From Streptomyces griseoloalbus (lineage in GTDB: Bacteria; Actinomycetota; Actinomycetes; Streptomycetales; Streptomycetaceae), in the NCBI GenBank assembly GCA_014650015.1, contig BMUD01000030.1:1-64000 (forward strand): a stretch of 64,000 nucleotides of DNA, read 5' to 3'. A program made the translations under genes and the position numbers. The notes below the pieces were generated by a model that had not been told where the DNA came from, did not search any database, and was given only the letters and a program-made list of their open reading frames with translations. This document shows, one piece after another, positions 48,160 to 56,166 of the stretch. Position 1 is the first letter of the stretch. Every line of letters starts with the position of its first letter.

Positions 48160-48246
48160 TACAACGCCGGTGCCCGCCCCGTACGAAGGGTTCGCGTCAG
48201 CGCGTCATCGCTGGTCACGCGGTGCCACAGCGCGCCACCGTGAGTG
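48160..48246 (+). repeat. Copy B of the intergenic element (direct repeat with 41582-41670)
   Basis: Starts TACAACGCC at 48160 and shares GCCCGCCCCG, AAGGG, CGCTGGTCACGC, GCCAC and CCACCG with copy A in the same orientation. Here it ends two bases before the RsbW-like start, so it carries that gene's promoter and leader. Confidence 0.7.
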
Positions 48247-48247
48247 C

Positions 48248-48691
48248 ATGACCGCAACACAGCCACCCCTTACGGTGCACCGGTTCGCGATGCGCTTCAG
48301 TTCCACCCCGCGCGGTGCCCGCCTCGCCCGGCGCATGTGCGAGCACTGCCTCGACGCCTGGGGCGTCCCGTACGACAGCGACGCGCACGACGTCGTCACG
48401 CTCGTGGCGGCGGAGCTGTGCGCCAACGCCGTACGGCACGGGCACGTCGCGGGCCGGGACTTCCACGTACGCCTGACCGCCGACCCGGCCACCCGCACCG
48501 TACGGATCGAGGTCACCGACACCCGGGGCGAGAGCGTTCCCCGCCTCCCCGCCACCCCGACGCAGGACGGCGAGGGCGGGCGCGGACTGCTGCTCGTCGA
48601 GGCACTGGCCGACCGCTGGGGCTGCTCGCCCCGCACCGGGGGCGGGCCCGGCAAGACCGTCTGGGCGGAGTGCACCGCTTACCCGGCCTGA
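48248..48691 (+). CDS. RsbW-like ATP-binding protein (GHKL anti-sigma-type kinase)
   Basis: 147 residues. The Bergerat ATP fold is clear: N-box AAELCANAVRHGH, the D-box in VRIEVTDTRGE, and G2 box GEGGRGLLLVEALADRWG. In Streptomyces such genes usually stand divergent from an XRE-DUF5753 gene with DUF397, and may phosphorylate or sequester a partner. That partner set is at 40479-41536 here, separated by the CHAT cassette. The ATG follows element copy B directly. Confidence 0.9.
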   Translation: MTATQPPLTVHRFAMRFSSTPRGARLARRMCEHCLDAWGVPYDSDAHDVVTLVAAELCANAVRHGHVAGRDFHVRLTADPATRTVRIEVTDTRGESVPRLPATPTQDGEGGRGLLLVEALADRWGCSPRTGGGPGKTVWAECTAYPA

Positions 48692-48807
48692 CCTGATCAC
48701 GCAACCGGCGCCCGCCCTGGTTGGACGCACACGCCCTCGCCCGGAAGACTGATCCCCGATCACATCGCAGACCTTCGGGCACTCGACGCGAGCGGGGGCG
48801 GGGCCAG

Positions 48808-50424
48808 GTGCCGGACGTACGACGGATCGCGGAACGCTACGAACTGCTGGAGCAGTTCGACCACGGCGGCATGGGAGACGTCTGGCGCGGCTACGACGCC
48901 GTACTGGACCGGCCGGTCGCCGTGAAGCTGATCAGGCCGCAGGCCGTGACGTCCCCGCACCTGGCGGAGGAGTTCGAGAAGCGCTTCCGGCGCGAGGCGC
49001 GGGTCACCGCGCGAATCCAGCACCCGGGTGTGCCCCAGGTGTACGACGCGGTGCTGGACGAGTCGTACGAGCAGCTGTTCCTGGTGATGGAACTGGTCGA
49101 CGGCGTGCCGCTGACCGCGTACGTGCGGCCCGGCCAACCACCCCTCCCCCTCGGCTGGGCGGCGGCCGTGGCGGCGCAGGTGGCGACCGTTCTGTCGTAC
49201 GCGCACGACGTACCCGTCGTCCACCGCGACCTGAAGCCGAGCAACATCCTCGTCGCCCGGGACGGCACGGTGAAGGTGCTGGACTTCGGTATCGCGGCGA
49301 TCCTGCGGACGGACGTCACCAAGCTGACCGCGACGGGCAGTCCGATCGGGACGCACCAGTACATGGCGCCGGAGCAGGTGCGCGGCGCCCGGGTCACGCC
49401 CCGCACCGACCTGTACGCCCTCGGCTGCGTGCTGCACGAACTGCTGAGCGGGCGGCCGCTGTTCTCCGGGGACAGCGAGTGGCAGCTGATGATGCAGCAC
49501 GTCAACGCGGCTCCGACGCCGCTGCGTGAGCTGCGTGCCGACGTCCCCGAGGCCCTGGAGGAACTCGTCCTGCACCTGCTCCGCAAGGCGCCCGAGGCGC
49601 GTCCGGCGGACGTGCAGGAGGTGTACGAGCGGCTGCGGCCGTTCCTGCCGGCGCCCGGGGAGGAGTCCGCGCCGGAGGAGGCGGGTCCCGCCGGAACGCC
49701 CGACCCCACCGGCATCTTCCGCCGCCCCTACGCGCCCCGCTCGCGCGCCGGCGCCACGGGCGCGCGGCAGAACGCGCCCAGCGCCGGACCGGACGCGGTT
49801 CCGGCACCCATGCTGCCGCCCGCCCAGCGTGACGAGCTGCGGGAGCAGATCCGCGAGGTGTACGACCACTGCGCCGCGCTGTGGGACGAGGACCGCTTCT
49901 CGCAGGCGGCCGAAGTGGTCGGCGAGATGATCGAGTCGGCCGCCCAGGTGCTCGGCTCAGAGAGCAAGGCGGTCCTCGCGCTCCGCAGGCGCCGGGCATT
50001 CAGCCGCCAGCTTGCGGGTGATCACCGGTCCGCGTTGCCGGAGTTCGAGGCCCTGGCCGACGCGTATGGACGTGTCAGCGGGCCGAACAGCGAGGAGGCG
50101 CTGGACTGCCGGGCTCAGGCGGCCCGCTGCCGTGGCGAGCTCGGCCGGGTGACCGAGGCGCTGGCCGGGCTGCACGGCGTACTCGACGCCGTCCGCGCGG
50201 TCGACGGTGATGTCAGCGAGAACGCGGTGGAGCTGCGCCGCGACATCGGCATGCTGCTGCTCGCGCAGCAGCGGGCGGCGGAGGCGTACGACGTCCTGGA
50301 GCCGCTGCACGCCGACCTGTGCGTGGTCTACGGCCCGGACGACGAGCTGACCGCGGAGGTGGCCGAGACGCTGGCCGTAATCCGTCTTGATCTCGATGGC
50401 AGCGGCTCGGGCTCAACGCCCTGA
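48808..50424 (+). CDS. Ser/Thr protein kinase with C-terminal TPR-like domain
   Basis: 538 residues from the GTG at 48808. The Hanks-type kinase domain (about 8-275) is complete: glycine loop in FDHGGMGDVWRG, Lys40 in AVKLIRP, catalytic Asp141 in VVHRDLKPSNILV, Asp159 of DFG, and APEQ. A Pro/Ala linker (about 285-345) leads to a helical region (about 350-525) with TPR-style pairs (DEDRFSQAAEVVGEMIESAA; GDHRSALPEFEALADAYGRV; GRVTEALAGLHGVLDAV). No membrane segment or PASTA domain, so it is a soluble kinase. It precedes a RelE-helicase gene by 49 bases on the same strand. Confidence 0.92.
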   Translation: MPDVRRIAERYELLEQFDHGGMGDVWRGYDAVLDRPVAVKLIRPQAVTSPHLAEEFEKRFRREARVTARIQHPGVPQVYDAVLDESYEQLFLVMELVDGVPLTAYVRPGQPPLPLGWAAAVAAQVATVLSYAHDVPVVHRDLKPSNILVARDGTVKVLDFGIAAILRTDVTKLTATGSPIGTHQYMAPEQVRGARVTPRTDLYALGCVLHELLSGRPLFSGDSEWQLMMQHVNAAPTPLRELRADVPEALEELVLHLLRKAPEARPADVQEVYERLRPFLPAPGEESAPEEAGPAGTPDPTGIFRRPYAPRSRAGATGARQNAPSAGPDAVPAPMLPPAQRDELREQIREVYDHCAALWDEDRFSQAAEVVGEMIESAAQVLGSESKAVLALRRRRAFSRQLAGDHRSALPEFEALADAYGRVSGPNSEEALDCRAQAARCRGELGRVTEALAGLHGVLDAVRAVDGDVSENAVELRRDIGMLLLAQQRAAEAYDVLEPLHADLCVVYGPDDELTAEVAETLAVIRLDLDGSGSGSTP

Positions 50425-50473
50425 CCTGGTTGTTCACCCGCATCGCAGACCGCACGAACCTTAGGATCCACGT

Positions 50474-52639
50474 ATGCCCCAGCTTGCCTTCGACATCGGT
50501 TTCTTCGCCGAACTCCCCAAACTCCAGCCGCCGGTCAGGAAGGGTGTCCTGGAGGCCTGGGAGAAGTTCGGCCGGCTCACCCTCGACCAGCTCTTCAAGG
50601 ACCCGGGGCTGAAACTGGAGAGTCTGACGAAAGCGAAGGACAAGCAGATCCGGACGATCCGCATCGACCAGTTCTGGCGCGGGGTGGTGCTCGCGCCGCC
50701 CACCGGGGACACGTTCGTCCTGCTGCGGGTCCTGCCGCACGACAAGGCCATCGACTGGGCGATGAAGCAGAAGTCCAGCATCAACGAGGTCACGCGGGCG
50801 GTCGAGATCCGGGACGCGGCGACCCTGGACGAGATCACGCCCGCGTACGAGCGGGTGGCGGAGTCCTCGCCGAAGCCCCGGCTGTTCGCGAAGTTCTCCG
50901 ACGGGGACCTGACCGCGCTCGGCATCGACGCCGAGACCCTGCGGCAGGCCCGGTCGCTGGTCGACCAGGAGCAGTTGGACGTCTTCGCGCCGCTGCTGCC
51001 GCAGGACCAGCGGGAGGTGCTGCAGTACCTCGCCGCGGGCTGCACGGTGGAGGAGGTCTGGCAGGACATCGTGGCGCCCGCGCTTCAGGCGTCCACGCAG
51101 CCGGTGGACACGCGGGACTACGAGACGGCGATCCGGCACAGCCGGGCCCGTATCGCGCTGGTGACGGCCCCGGAGGAACTGAGGGACATCCTCGAGAAGC
51201 CCTTCGCGGCCTGGCGGGTGTTCCTGCACCCCTCGCAGCGGAAGGTGGCCTACCGGGCGTCGTACTCGGGGCCGGCGCAGGTCACGGGCGGGCCGGGCAC
51301 CGGCAAGACCGTCGTCGCGCTGCACCGGGTCAAGCACCTGCTCGGGCACCTGCGCGACGGGGACCGCATCCTGCTGACGACGTACACCAACGCGCTGGTC
51401 AACGCGCTTCGTTCGGGCCTGGAGTCGCTGGTGGACGATCCGGGGCTGCGCGAGCGCGTGGACATCTCGACGGTGGACGGCTTCGCCAGCCGTGTCGTCG
51501 CGGAGGCGCCGGGCGCGGTGGCGCTGCGGCCGTTGATGAGCAACGAGGAGGTGAGCCGCTGGGGCAAGGCCGCCAAGGCGACCGGCTTCACCGGCAGCGC
51601 CCAGTTCCTCGCCCAGGAGTACCGGCATGTCGTCCTGGCCCAGGGCATCACCACCCTGGCCGAGTACGAGGCGGCGGACCGGCGGGGCCGCGGCAGCCGG
51701 CTGACGGCGGCCGAGAGGCCGCTGGTGTGGGAGACGGTGGAGCGGTTCACGGCCGGCCTGGCCGAGGACGGGGCCCGCACGTGGCTGCAGACCTGCGCGG
51801 AGGCGGCGCGGCTGCTGGAGGAGAAGGGGCCGCAGTACCGGCACGTGGTGGTGGACGAGGCGCAGGACCTGCACCCGGCGCAGTGGCGGCTGCTGCGCGC
51901 TGCCGTGCCGGCCCGCCCGGACGACCTGTTCATCGCGGGCGACCCGCACCAGCGCATCTACGACTCGAAGGTGTCGTTGAAATCGCTCGGCATCAAGGTG
52001 ACCGGGCGGTCGGTGAAGCTGCGCAAGAACTACCGCAGCACGCAGGAGATTTTGCGCTGGTCCACGGCCCTGCTGGTCGGCCGTCCCATCGCCCAGCTGG
52101 AGGACGAGGGCCGCGACGAGACCCTGCTCGGTTACCGCTCCGCTCTGCACGGCGACGGTCCGGCCGTGCACGCCGCGCCGACCGAGGAGGCCGAGCTGGA
52201 CGCGCTCGTCACCCAGGTGCGGGCGTGGATGGACGCGGGTGTCGGCGCCGGGGAGATCGGAGTGAGCGCCCGGTTCAACAAGACGTGCGGGAAGGCGGTG
52301 GCTCACCTGAAGGAGGCCGGCATCCCCGCGGTGACGCTGCGCTCCGCCGCAGGCGAGGCCGCGGCGGCCGAGGCACAGGCCGTGCGGGTCGGCACCATGC
52401 ACTCGTTCAAGGGGCTGGAGTTCCGCTGCGTCGCGGTCATCGGCGTCACCGAGGAGGCACTGCCGTTCACGAAGGCGGTCACACCGCCGGAGGTCGACGC
52501 CAAGCAGCACGAGACGGACCTGATGTCCGAACGCTGCCTCCTGTTCGTCGCCTGCACGAGGGCCCGCGACAGCCTGTACCTCTCCTGGTCGGACAGCCCG
52601 AGCCCCTTCCTGACCGAGGCCGGCGTCACCGCCGACTGA
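50474..52639 (+). CDS. UvrD/Rep-family helicase with N-terminal RelE/ParE-like domain
   Basis: 721 residues. Residues 1-105 look like a RelE/ParE toxin fold: ELPKLQPPVRKGVLEAWEKF, then GLKLESLTKAKDKQIRTIRIDQFWRGVVLAPP, then FVLLRVLPHDKAIDWAMKQ. A linker runs to about 250. The SF1A motor follows: Walker A VTGGPGTGKTVVA near 272, TTYTNALVNAL, Walker B VVVDEAQDLHPAQWR near 459, GDPHQRIY, KLRKNYRST, GTMHSFKGLEFRCV and motif VI FVACTRARDSLYLSW. No nuclease domain is visible. Located in a defence-rich region and probably cotranscribed with the TPR kinase; an antiphage or RNA-acting role is plausible but unproven. Confidence 0.88.
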   Translation: MPQLAFDIGFFAELPKLQPPVRKGVLEAWEKFGRLTLDQLFKDPGLKLESLTKAKDKQIRTIRIDQFWRGVVLAPPTGDTFVLLRVLPHDKAIDWAMKQKSSINEVTRAVEIRDAATLDEITPAYERVAESSPKPRLFAKFSDGDLTALGIDAETLRQARSLVDQEQLDVFAPLLPQDQREVLQYLAAGCTVEEVWQDIVAPALQASTQPVDTRDYETAIRHSRARIALVTAPEELRDILEKPFAAWRVFLHPSQRKVAYRASYSGPAQVTGGPGTGKTVVALHRVKHLLGHLRDGDRILLTTYTNALVNALRSGLESLVDDPGLRERVDISTVDGFASRVVAEAPGAVALRPLMSNEEVSRWGKAAKATGFTGSAQFLAQEYRHVVLAQGITTLAEYEAADRRGRGSRLTAAERPLVWETVERFTAGLAEDGARTWLQTCAEAARLLEEKGPQYRHVVVDEAQDLHPAQWRLLRAAVPARPDDLFIAGDPHQRIYDSKVSLKSLGIKVTGRSVKLRKNYRSTQEILRWSTALLVGRPIAQLEDEGRDETLLGYRSALHGDGPAVHAAPTEEAELDALVTQVRAWMDAGVGAGEIGVSARFNKTCGKAVAHLKEAGIPAVTLRSAAGEAAAAEAQAVRVGTMHSFKGLEFRCVAVIGVTEEALPFTKAVTPPEVDAKQHETDLMSERCLLFVACTRARDSLYLSWSDSPSPFLTEAGVTAD

Positions 52640-53161
52640 TCCCTCGCCGTCCGGCCCGGCATCACCACCGACCGCAGCGGGGCAATCCTCAAGGCCCGTT
52701 TCCCGCAGCTCCACGACTACGAATCGGCCGCCTGCTCCGATGCCAACGGACGCGGAGCTGCCGCGGACCCTGCTGTCCGAGTGCGCGGCGATGGGCTTCG
52801 AGTACGGCTCCTCGCCGGCCGCCCCGACGCGCTGGTCACACCTACGGCCATGGCCGAAGCAAGCAGGAGTACATCTGCAACCGCCGGCCGGTCACACCGC
52901 CCCTTCTCCAAAGGCCGACCCCGGGTCCGAAACGTCTGCCGGGCACACGCGCCGTCACTTTCGCGCCGCTCGGGCCCGCTTCCCCCGGTACCGCGTACGA
53001 GCACCCCGCCCTCCCTTCGTACAGCACCCACCTGTACACGCGCCCGCGCCAGGGTCCCGTCCTCGCCCGCCTGTTCACGAGACTGCAACACCCGTTCCCA
53101 CCATGCGGATTATCAGGGGGTGCCCTCGACAAACCGGGGAAACCGCTGCCACTCTCCCGCC
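52640..53161. other. 522-bp region without a convincing gene
   Basis: No frame has a ribosome-binding site, a family pattern and Streptomyces-like codon bias together. Fragments such as ILKARFPQLHDYE (near 52690) and LPRTLLSECAAMGFEYGSS (near 52750-52810) look protein-like but are in different frames. A decayed gene is possible; I could not name the parent. The promoter for the amino-acid importer should lie at its right end. Confidence 0.45.
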
Positions 53162-54046
53162 ATGCTTCTCGTCCCTCGTGTTCTGCGCCGCGTCCTCGCC
53201 GGCGCCACCGTCGCCCTGCTCTCGACCGCGGTCGGCTGCGCCCCGCAGCCCGAGGCCGACGCGTCCGCCGGGTCCTCCGGTTCGGCCGGCCCTTCGTGCA
53301 CCGCGGGCAAGCTCGCCACGAAGACGCCCGGCAAGGTGACGATCGCCACCGACCAGCCCGCCTACGAGCCGTGGTTCAAGGACGACGACCCGTCCAACGG
53401 CGAGGGCTTCGAGTCGGCCGTCGCGTACGCCGTGGCGGAGAAACTGGGGTACGGCAAGGAAGCCGTGGTCTGGCAGAGCGTGCCGTTCAACAAGGCCTTC
53501 GCCCCGGGTGAGAAGACCTTCGACTTCGACATCAACCAGGTCTCCGTCAGCGACGAGCGCAGGAAGGCCGTGGACTTCTCGTCCGGCTACTACGACGTGC
53601 GCCAGGCCGTCGTCGCGCTGAAGGACTCCCGGGCCGCGAAGGCGACGGGCGTCGCGGACCTCAAGGGCCTCAAGCTGGGCGCCCAGGTGGGCACGACGAG
53701 CCTCGAGTACATCGAGGACGTCGTGAAGCCGACCCGGGACGCCGCCGTCTACGGCAAGAACGACCAGGCCAAGTCCGCGTTGCGGAACGGCCAGGTCGAC
53801 GCGATCGTGGTCGACCTGCCGACCGCGTTCTACATGACCGGCGCCGAGGTGACCGAGGCCGAGATCGTCGGCCAGTTCGAGAACCGGGGCGGCACCCCGG
53901 AGCAGTTCGGCCTGGTGCTGGACAAGGGCAGCGCGCTCACCCCCTGCGTGACCGACGCCGTGGACGCGCTCCGCGAGGACGGCACGCTCGCGAGGATCGA
54001 GCAGCGGTGGCTCTCCGACGCGGTCGACGCCCCGGTGCTCAAGTGA
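53162..54046 (+). CDS. Polar amino-acid ABC importer, substrate-binding lipoprotein
   Basis: 294 residues. Signal peptide with lipobox-like TAVGC (Cys26), then a Ser/Gly-rich linker and the SBP family 3 fold: VTIATDQPAYEPWF, GEGFESAVAYAVAEKLG, DFDINQVSVSDERRKAVDFSSGYYDVRQAVVAL, LGAQVGTTSLEYIEDVV and ALRNGQVDAIVVDLPTAFYM. The first of three coupled genes encoding a complete glutamate/glutamine-type importer. The ligand is probably a polar or acidic amino acid. Confidence 0.9.
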   Translation: MLLVPRVLRRVLAGATVALLSTAVGCAPQPEADASAGSSGSAGPSCTAGKLATKTPGKVTIATDQPAYEPWFKDDDPSNGEGFESAVAYAVAEKLGYGKEAVVWQSVPFNKAFAPGEKTFDFDINQVSVSDERRKAVDFSSGYYDVRQAVVALKDSRAAKATGVADLKGLKLGAQVGTTSLEYIEDVVKPTRDAAVYGKNDQAKSALRNGQVDAIVVDLPTAFYMTGAEVTEAEIVGQFENRGGTPEQFGLVLDKGSALTPCVTDAVDALREDGTLARIEQRWLSDAVDAPVLK

Positions 54047-54972
54047 CCGTCGTGAAGGGCGAGTTTGGCCGCGACGACGAGGACGACGTGAAGGACGGTA
54101 CGGTCGAAGCGCCCGGCGCCGCGGATCCGTACGTCCCGTCGCCGCGCCGGCTGGAGCGCGAGCGGTACCGGCGCGTCCGGGCCCGCCGCGCCACGGCGAT
54201 CGCCGCGCTGTCGACCCTGGTCACCGGGGCCGCCCTCTACCTGCTCGTCGTCAGCGCACCCGGCTGGCCGCGCACCAAGGAGACGTTCTTCGACCCGGCG
54301 TACGCGCGCGAGGCGTTCCCCAAGGTCCTGGAGGGCCTCTGGCTGAACCTGCGGCTGCTGCTGGTGTGCGGTGCCGCCGTGCTGGTCCTCGGCATGCTCA
54401 TCGCCGTGGCCCGCACCCTGCGCGGCCCGGTGTTCTTCCCGCTGCGGGTGCTGGCGGCGGCGTACACGGACTTCTTCCGCGGGCTGCCGCTGATCATCAA
54501 CCTGATGATCGTGGTCCTGGGGGTCCCGGCGCTGCGGCTGCAGGGCATCACGGTCGACCCGGTGCTCCTCGGCGGCACGGCGCTCACGCTGACGTACTCG
54601 GCGTACGTCGCGGAGGTGTTCCGCGCGGGCATCGAGTCGGTGCACCCCTCGCAGCGCGCCGCGGCCCGTTCCCTGGGCCTGACGAACCGGCAGGCGCTGC
54701 GGTTCGTGGTGCTGCCGCAGGCGGTGCGCCGCCAGGTGCCGCCGCTGCTGAACGACCTGGTGTCCCTGCAGAAGGACACCGGTCTGGTGTCGATCGGCGG
54801 CGCGGTCGACGCCGTCCGCGCGGCGGACATCGTCGTGGGCCGCAGTCTCAACTACACGCCGTACATCGTGGCGGGGCTGGTGTTCGTCGCCCTGACCATC
54901 CCGATGACCCGCTTCACGGACTGGGTGACGGCCCGGACGGACCGCCGGCGGGCGCAAGGAGGAACGACATGA
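54043..54972 (+). CDS. Polar amino-acid ABC importer, permease (HisM/GlnP type)
   Basis: 309 residues from the GTG at 54043, which overlaps the lipoprotein stop (GTGA). Residues 1-50 form a charged cytosolic extension. Then about five membrane segments contain the family elements YTDFFRGLPLIINLMIV, TLTYSAYVAEVFRAGIESV, the EAA loop AARSLGLTNRQALRFVVLPQAVRRQVPPLLNDLVSLQKDTGLVS, and a final segment ending near residue 290. It acts as a homodimer with the following ATPase. Confidence 0.92.
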   Translation: MTVVKGEFGRDDEDDVKDGTVEAPGAADPYVPSPRRLERERYRRVRARRATAIAALSTLVTGAALYLLVVSAPGWPRTKETFFDPAYAREAFPKVLEGLWLNLRLLLVCGAAVLVLGMLIAVARTLRGPVFFPLRVLAAAYTDFFRGLPLIINLMIVVLGVPALRLQGITVDPVLLGGTALTLTYSAYVAEVFRAGIESVHPSQRAAARSLGLTNRQALRFVVLPQAVRRQVPPLLNDLVSLQKDTGLVSIGGAVDAVRAADIVVGRSLNYTPYIVAGLVFVALTIPMTRFTDWVTARTDRRRAQGGTT

Positions 54973-55724
54973 GCGACGACGTGCCGGTGCTGCGGATGGA
55001 GTCCGTCCGCAAGACCTTCGGCGGCTCGGTCGTCCTGCGTGACGTCGACCTGGAGGTCGCCCCGCACACGGTGACCGCGCTGATCGGCGCCTCCGGTTCC
55101 GGCAAGTCGACGCTGCTGCGGTGCGCCGGTCTCCTGGAGGACGTCGACGACGGCGCGATCTGGCTGGACGGCGAGGAGATCACCGACCCGCGTGCGGACC
55201 GGGACGCGGTGCGGCGCCGGATCGGCGTGGTCTTCCAGGCGTACAACCTGTTCCCGCACATGACAGTGCTGGAGAACATCACGCTCGCCCCGCGCCGGGT
55301 GCACCGCGTCCCGCGCGCCCGGGCCGAGCAGCAGGCCCGGGAGCTGCTGGAGCGGCTCGGGCTGGGCGCCAGGGCGGGCGAGTACCCGGACCGGCTCAGC
55401 GGCGGCCAGCAACAGCGGGCGGCGATCGCGCGCGCCCTCGCCGTGCGGCCCCGGCTGCTGCTGCTCGACGAGATCACCGCGGCCCTCGACCCGGAGCTGG
55501 TCGGCGAGGTGCTGGACGTCGTGCGTGACCTCAAGGGCGACGGCATGACCATGCTGCTGGCGACGCACGAGATGGGCTTCGCCCGCGAGGTCGCCGACCA
55601 GGTCTGCTTCCTGGACTCAGGCGCGGTGCTGGAGCGCGGCACCGCCGAGCAGGTCTTCGGCGACCCGCGGCAGGACCGCACGCGGCGCTTCCTGCGGCGG
55701 ATCGTGGAGGCGGGCCGCCTGTGA
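54969..55724 (+). CDS. Polar amino-acid ABC importer, ATP-binding protein
   Basis: 251 residues, complete ABC ATPase: Walker A IGASGSGKSTLLRC, Q-loop VVFQAYNLFPHMTVLENI, signature LSGGQQQRAAIARAL, Walker B LLLLDEITAALDPE and switch His in LLATHEMGF. The usual DEPTSAL has become DEITAAL, which is tolerated. ATGA overlap with the permease. Closes the three-gene operon before a strong terminator. Confidence 0.94.
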   Translation: MSDDVPVLRMESVRKTFGGSVVLRDVDLEVAPHTVTALIGASGSGKSTLLRCAGLLEDVDDGAIWLDGEEITDPRADRDAVRRRIGVVFQAYNLFPHMTVLENITLAPRRVHRVPRARAEQQARELLERLGLGARAGEYPDRLSGGQQQRAAIARALAVRPRLLLLDEITAALDPELVGEVLDVVRDLKGDGMTMLLATHEMGFAREVADQVCFLDSGAVLERGTAEQVFGDPRQDRTRRFLRRIVEAGRL

Positions 55725-55805
55725 GGGGCCGCGGCGGGCCGGGGTGAAGGGCGCGTTCCCGGCGGCCGGTGTTCTCGCGCGTCGGGCCTCCCCGTTTCCG
55801 TCGGC

Positions 55806-55847
55806 GCGGCCCCCGCACCGCGCACGGGTGTGCGGTGCGGGGGCCGC
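55806..55847. terminator. Terminator with 16-bp perfect stem after the importer operon
   Basis: Bases 55806-55821 are the exact reverse complement of 55832-55847; 10-base loop that can pair further. About 80 bases after the ATPase stop. The rest of 55725-56080 shows no gene. Confidence 0.85.
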
Positions 55848-56080
55848 ACACCCCCTACAGGCGTCGGTGCTGGTGGCACGCCCGTCGCGGCCGCCACGCC
55901 CGGCGGCATGCACAGCCTCTCCTCCCAGCGGCACCAACCCCCGGTGAGTTCGGCGGCCGGCGGCTCGCCCTCTTACATGTGACCCTCCGCCATCGGGTCC
56001 CGTCGCAGGACGCTCACATCGTCAAGACGCGAAGACATAACGGATTTCGGGGACGGCAAGTACCTGCTGCGTTCAAGGCA

Positions 56081-56134
56081 TTGACACGTGCATTACAGAG
56101 GCTTTACGTTCCGGCCACCTGAGAGCGCTCTCAG
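56081..56134 (+). promoter_or_regulatory. Promoter and LacI/CebR-type operator of the GH81 gene
   Basis: TTGACA at 56081-56086 is a consensus -35, with TTTACG at 56103-56108 as a possible -10 (16-base spacing). At 56119-56134 is CTGAGAGCGCTCTCAG, a perfect 16-bp palindrome with the GAGCGCTC core of LacI-family sugar repressors in Streptomyces (CebR/BglR class). It lies 33 bases upstream of the ATG. No LacI gene adjoins, so the regulator is encoded elsewhere. Confidence 0.8.
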
Positions 56135-56166
56135 ACTCCCCTCCTGTCATGACTTGAGGTGTCCCC

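Noticed and set aside
53162-55724. Opine or metallophore ABC system
   Set aside because: Lipoprotein family 3 fold, HisM-type permease and ATPase fit an ordinary polar amino-acid importer.
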